NCBI RefSeq assembly: GCF_037392515.1
Contig: NC_090291.1
Location: 34,681,001-34,745,000 of the forward strand
Origin: Haliotis asinina
Taxonomy: Eukaryota > Mollusca > Gastropoda > Lepetellida > Haliotidae
Length of the DNA stretch: 64,000 bases
Direction of reading: 5' to 3'
A program made the position numbers and the translations under genes. This document shows, piece by piece, positions 59,746 to 64,000 of the stretch (the first letter of the stretch is position 1; each line of letters begins with the position of its first letter). The notes beneath the pieces were generated by a model. That model made no database searches. It had not been told where the DNA came from and was given only the letters and a program-made list of their open reading frames with translations.

Positions 59746-59787
59746 CATAGGTAACGAGGGGCAAGAATTAGCCTTGAAACGTCGTGT
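59696..59787. repeat. perfect inverted repeat, 31-bp arms, 30-base loop
   Basis: 59696-59726 and 59757-59787 are exact reverse complements (ACACGACGTTTCAAGGCTAA and onward). The right arm is a second, degenerate hammerhead core: its 5' box reads GTAACGA instead of CTGACGA. Confidence 0.95.
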
Positions 59788-59846
59788 CGTTAAAGTCAAT
59801 CGCTGGATTGTCTTGTCCAGCTGTAAAACTAAACTTGCTCACTTAT
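59788..59846 (+). mobile_element. SINE-B 3' fragment
   Basis: GCTGGATTGTCTTGTCCAGC then AAACTAAACTTGCTCAC, directly after the hairpin, with its middle deleted. Confidence 0.6.
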
Positions 59847-60229
59847 TCATATATATTCTATTGGAGTTTGTTTACGAACAATGACAAACAGAATGTGAAA
59901 AAAACATATTTGATTACTTTTTGCAAACCCTTTCTGGGGCAGTCCTTTTCGTCGATAAGCTCCCCGTCTCAGACATCAGATTGTAGGGGTTTATTAATTT
60001 ATAAAAGTCCATTGTGTATATGATATTGATTAATGTATGTGATGTACCTCAAGTTACACGACCTTTTCGGTTTTTGTTTTTAATGCCACCCAGAAACATG
60101 TTTTGTTTTGTAACTGATAACTTATCTCCATACACTGAATCTATTATAAGAGTACATTACCTTTGTCAAGCTTGTAATATATATTTGGTGTTCGTTTTCT
60201 GCTGTGATTGTTTTCGATCCTAGTAGGTG

Positions 60230-61385
60230 ACGTCTTAGTAGAGAATATATGGTTCATGTTCCATTGATTACAATGTCATAGCAAGTCTGTGACATCTGAT
60301 AACTCAATAGCTTCATTTATTCATACAATCCGTTTGACATTTCTGTAAATATTGTTTTAGAGGAGTAATAGTTTTTTGTATCAACGCTGATAATTAACTT
60401 GGCGTTTGTACATATGTTTTTGCAGAAATCATGTTGTAAAAGTACTCGCTGTCGCATTAGTGTGTCTCAATTCTAATCTGAACTTTTTTCCAGCTTCAAG
60501 CCGTATCTAAAGTTTTTAATAACATCGTTACAAATTCTTAATTAATTTTAAAGTTGTTAGAATATTAATCTTTGCCTGTTTGCAATAATATTGTTATTTA
60601 TGAAACGTTATGCTCAAGGGAAACTTTATAATGTCACTCACTCTTTTACGGAACTATTTGTAATAGGTAATGTAATCATAAGTAAATTATATAAGTAATT
60701 GTTTAAGTGATTAATTTTCTGAAAAAAAACCCAAAACTTTGTTTTCCTGTCATCTATTGATTATAAGCGATGCGTTGGTACCACGTCTTGTATTGATTGT
60801 TCACCTCAAAAAGCGCAGATGATTTAGTTACCCCGTCAAAATGGAGAAGTAGTACACTAAAATACGTAAATATAACATGCGTCTATTCCATTGTGACCAT
60901 TGATAATGTGTCAAGTGAAGGTCTATAATTATATTATCACTGTCGATCGTTTCCATAGTAATTTGTCGATCAAATGCAATGTGATTGCAACAGCATAAGA
61001 AGTTTAAAATCTGCACACTCTCGTCTTCAATCATTTAATGTGATATAGGTGACAAACAGCCCTATTTTTTTTTACAAAGAATCTGATCTAGATTAATATC
61101 CACCTGATAAGTTTTAAGTGTCAAATTCATGCAGTGCCTTTGAAACAGACTCACAGGAAATGGTCACGTCTCTAATTAGTCCAACTGCTCCGAGTTTGAA
61201 AAAAAAACATGTGAACTTACTTTTCATGTTAAGGGTGAAGAAAGAGATCGTTTTTATACGTGTTGTGTATTCATTTAACTCCCGCACGACACATGCAATG
61301 TTTAATCATACTTTTCGTACCTTTCTTCAAGTTTAGAATTTTCTTGGCAGAGTTTGTCTTCACAGAACACAAAACCCAATAGTAA
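60230..61385. other. AT-rich region without recognised features
   Basis: No coding sequence or repeat family recognised. Confidence 0.7.
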
Positions 61386-61389
61386 TTCG

Positions 61390-61612
61390 TTTCCAGTATG
61401 ATATTTACTAGTGCTGTCCTCCCACAATCCAAGAGTCTTTCTTTTCCAGAATGATATGTACTAGCGCTGCCCTCCCAGAACCCAAGAGTCTTTTTTTCTA
61501 GCTTGATGTGTACTAGCGCTCTCCTCCCACAATCCAAGAGTCTTTCAGTTCCAGTATGATATATACTAGCGCTGCCCTCCCAGAACCCAAGAGTCTTTCT
61601 TTTCCGGTATGA
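61390..61612. repeat. 58-bp tandem repeat, about 4 units
   Basis: Unit built from TCCAGTATGATATNTACTAG, CGCTGCCCTCCCAGAA and CCCAAGAGTCTTTC. Confidence 0.9.
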
Positions 61613-61844
61613 TATAAACTGTGAAATTCAATTTAAGACAAATTGATTTGTTTTGTGCGAAATAAAATTTTGATCTTTTCAGGATTAAACATTAAATATT
61701 GTATTCTTTAGTAATAAAACCCAGCTTTAAAACAGAATCGTAAATCTCTGAGAAACTTTGCAACAAGTTTGTGAGTATGTAACACGGGTTCATATTTCAG
61801 TCGCAAGATTCTGTACGATGCAGTTAAGTTCACAGAAAGTTAAT

Positions 61845-63215
61845 CCCAAAGTTTCAAGATTGTATTTCTCGGAAGGTCCTTGGAACCTGCTATGGCCACT
61901 TGTGTCTTGGTCTCTTTGTCTTGTTTCTTGAACCCTGTGTAGTGTGAGTATTGCAATGTAACCTGCGTCTTGTATCACGAACCTTGTGTCCCTGTGCCTT
62001 GCATTTCGTGATTAATATCTTAAAGATTGTGCCTTGAGTCTTGTGTCGTCTCTGCCTTTCAAGATCGTATTTCTCGGAAGGTGCTTGGAACCTGCTTTGG
62101 TCCCTTGTGTCTCGGTCTCTTTGTCTTGTTTCTTGAACCCCGTCTTGTATTGGAATGTAAACATGTTTTTTGAACCCCGTTTAGTGTTGGAATTTAAACT
62201 TGTATCTCGAACCTTGTGTCCTGTGCTTTGAGTTTTTGCGCAAAGTTTGCATCTTGAGTCATGTATTTTATGATTTATGTCTTACAGAATGTGCCGTGAG
62301 ATTTGTGTCCTATCTGCCTTCTAAATGTGTCTTTAACCGCTTGTCTTTTGCCTTGATCCCTCCACCATGAGCCTTGGACCTCGAACTTGACATGTGATGT
62401 TTTTCACCCTTGTTCTTGAATTTGTCTTTTAAGCCTTGTCTTAAGCCTGATGTCTTGACCATGGTGATTTCGGTCTGTCTTATCCTGAGCCATGCCATTT
62501 GAGTCTTGTGCCTTATGTTCACTTTTACCCGTGAACTGCCTCTGTGTACATGTGATTCCGACAGAGACAGGCGGACAGATACGTTTATTTCTCAACCAAC
62601 AGATGAAAATATAGAAATACATCAGTAAACAAATACACGAAACCGCAAAAATAACCCCAAACACCAAAACAGAAAAACGTCACTCCATTTTTGAAACTGG
62701 CACTCCGTTTGAATCAAACACATGTAAACAGCATAATAATTGTTGGAAACATTTGAAAATTGACATGTATGATTATCAATACTTAAAACGAATTTTAGAC
62801 AATTACAAGTCAAAATGACGACAAGTGGCGCCACAGTGTGTAGTGTGAGTACTGCAATGTAACCTGCGTCTTATATCTCGGACCTTGTGTGCTGTATTTT
62901 GAACCTTGTCAAATAGATTTGCATCTTGAGCCCTCTGCCTTGCATTTCGTGATTTATGTCTTAAAGACTGTGCTTTGTCCAACAGTTATTATGCTGTTTA
63001 CATGTGTTTGATTCAAACGGATTGCCAGTTTCAAAAATGGAGTCATCTTTTGGTGGAGAAATAAACGTATGTGTCCGCCTTCTATATGTGTCTTAAACCT
63101 GTAATGCTTGTTTTTTACTCTTGTTCTTTAATTTGCCTTTTAAGCCTTGTTTTTAGCCTGATGTCTTGACCACGGTGATTTCTGTCTTGTTTGGTGAGCC
63201 TTTTTTTCTTATTCT
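61845..63215 (+). repeat. CTTG-rich low-complexity repeats, about three imperfect copies
   Basis: Blocks such as GTATTTCTCGGAAGGT, ATGTAACCTGCGTCTT, GCATTTCGTGATT and AGCCTGATGTCTTGACCA recur at about 61855/62065, 61945/62855, 62005/62945 and 62445/63155. No reading frame persists. Confidence 0.85.
62566..63081. repeat. long inverted repeat, about 100-bp arms
   Basis: Left arm in two blocks (62566-62604 and 62681-62746), right arm continuous (62979-63081). The left arm has 76 extra bases between the blocks; the spacer is 232 bases. Confidence 0.92.
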
Positions 63216-63219
63216 CAAA

Positions 63220-64000
63220 ACCCTCGTCCCATCATTACCTCTGTAACTGCGTTTTGACAAGTTTTTTAGTTGCTTGAACATTGGCTACAAACTAGGTTAC
63301 TCTAACATATAAAACGTGAAAAATAATAAAAAATTCTATGAACCATATCTGGCAACATTTTAGTAGGGTGACGTTTCTTTTGCGGTTCAGTATATATACA
63401 TGGTCAGTGACTGGACAGGATCAAATAATATTACTTAAACGATTTAAACAATGCATTCAAAATGACTTTAGGTTCTTTAACTGTTTAGTTGTATTACACA
63501 TAATTTCTTTAGAAATGCGTATGTGGTGCCAGATAGGTATTTCACAGGCATTGAGTATTTTCTTGAACACTGGCTATGAACCAGGTCAGGCTAACATAAA
63601 AAGTGAAAAAATAATTACAATTCTGTGACTCGTTTGTATAATTTGATTTAGAGCAGTTCTCGGCCAAACTCGCCATACACCATGCAGTTTGGAGTGGAAC
63701 TTCGAAGATGAAGAGCGAATTTAACAGATCTCATATGTACTTTTTCGGTAATGTTCAGTTTTTTAAAATCTCCGTTCTTCACATCCATGGAGGAGAACTG
63801 GACTTATCATAATACCCAATGCTTATAATGTACAGTCGATTAGTAGTTTTGATTTTCGGGCTTTTTACAAACATAGTTTTAGCTGTATTTTCTAATACCG
63901 CTGTAATACCTGTCAAGAACCTACCATTTGTACGGAACTTTAGGCCAAGAAAGGTATATATATCAACTATTCCAGTTTTACTTGTGAACAGTTTTCCAAA
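63220..64000. other. AT-rich end of window, nothing recognised
   Basis: No supported gene or repeat; GCTACAAACTAGGTTACTCT near 63284 and a similar block near 63572 hint at a diverged duplication. Confidence 0.6.

Larger units (their letters stand above)
58550..60200 (+). repeat. segmental duplication, copy 2
   Basis: Partner of 55130-57490. It lacks the SINE-B and the 160-base block and instead carries the hammerhead-like hairpin at 59693-59790. Confidence 0.88.

Noticed and set aside
59357..59799. Two minus-strand frames of 83-93 aa in the duplicated segment
   Set aside because: The paralogous segment does not keep the frame, and one runs through the hammerhead hairpin.

Overview
This is a 64 kb window of an animal nuclear genome: genes with GT-AG introns, no operons, AT-rich intergenic DNA and many short interspersed repeats. 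The gene content (ribosomal protein L13, a TMEM70-like mitochondrial protein, an ELMO/CED-12 engulfment protein) is metazoan. The two dominant SINE families, with tails ending in repeated ACTC, resemble repeats I associate from memory with abalone (Haliotis) and other gastropods. A vetigastropod is therefore my best guess, unchecked.

Layout. 1-4.96 kb: RPL13 (+), three coding exons, 207 aa, with its 5' UTR exon probably upstream of the window. 4.96-11.6 kb: intergenic DNA with SINEs, a decayed LINE (-) and a decayed Tc1/mariner transposase (-). 11.6-15.4 kb: a TMEM70-like gene (-), last exon clear, first exon unresolved. It is divergent from ELMO, so about 0.3 kb near 15.2-15.55 kb probably holds a shared promoter. 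15.5-41.8 kb: ELMO (+), 19 coding exons, 757 aa, every junction phase-consistent. Its introns hold a MULE-like MITE with a perfect 10-bp target duplication, numerous SINEs, a 5.4 kb DIRS-type tyrosine-recombinase retrotransposon (intron 14) and a G-rich minisatellite (intron 18). 41.8-64 kb: no convincing gene. It contains the ELMO 3' UTR of unknown length, SINEs, foldback elements, a 57-bp minisatellite, a diverged segmental duplication (55.1-57.5 kb versus 58.5-60.2 kb) and tandem and inverted repeats at 61.4-63.2 kb.

Function. The three genes are not an operon or pathway. RPL13 belongs to the 60S ribosome. TMEM70 family proteins act in assembly of inner-membrane complexes. ELMO with DOCK proteins activates Rac for phagocytosis and migration.

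Best leads. (1) A candidate type I hammerhead ribozyme on the minus strand near 59.69-59.74 kb, with a palindromic ACGU helix III and a degenerate inverted partner; such motifs are known from Penelope-like retroelements. (2) Two ELMO exons (14 and 18) whose 3' end plus 5' splice site has been copied into the following intron, in exon 18 as the unit of a 43-bp minisatellite. (3) A DIRS element with terminal inverted repeats and internal complementary region preserved but the reverse-transcriptase palm deleted. (4) A SINE insertion with a 13-bp target duplication whose empty site survives in the duplicated segment.
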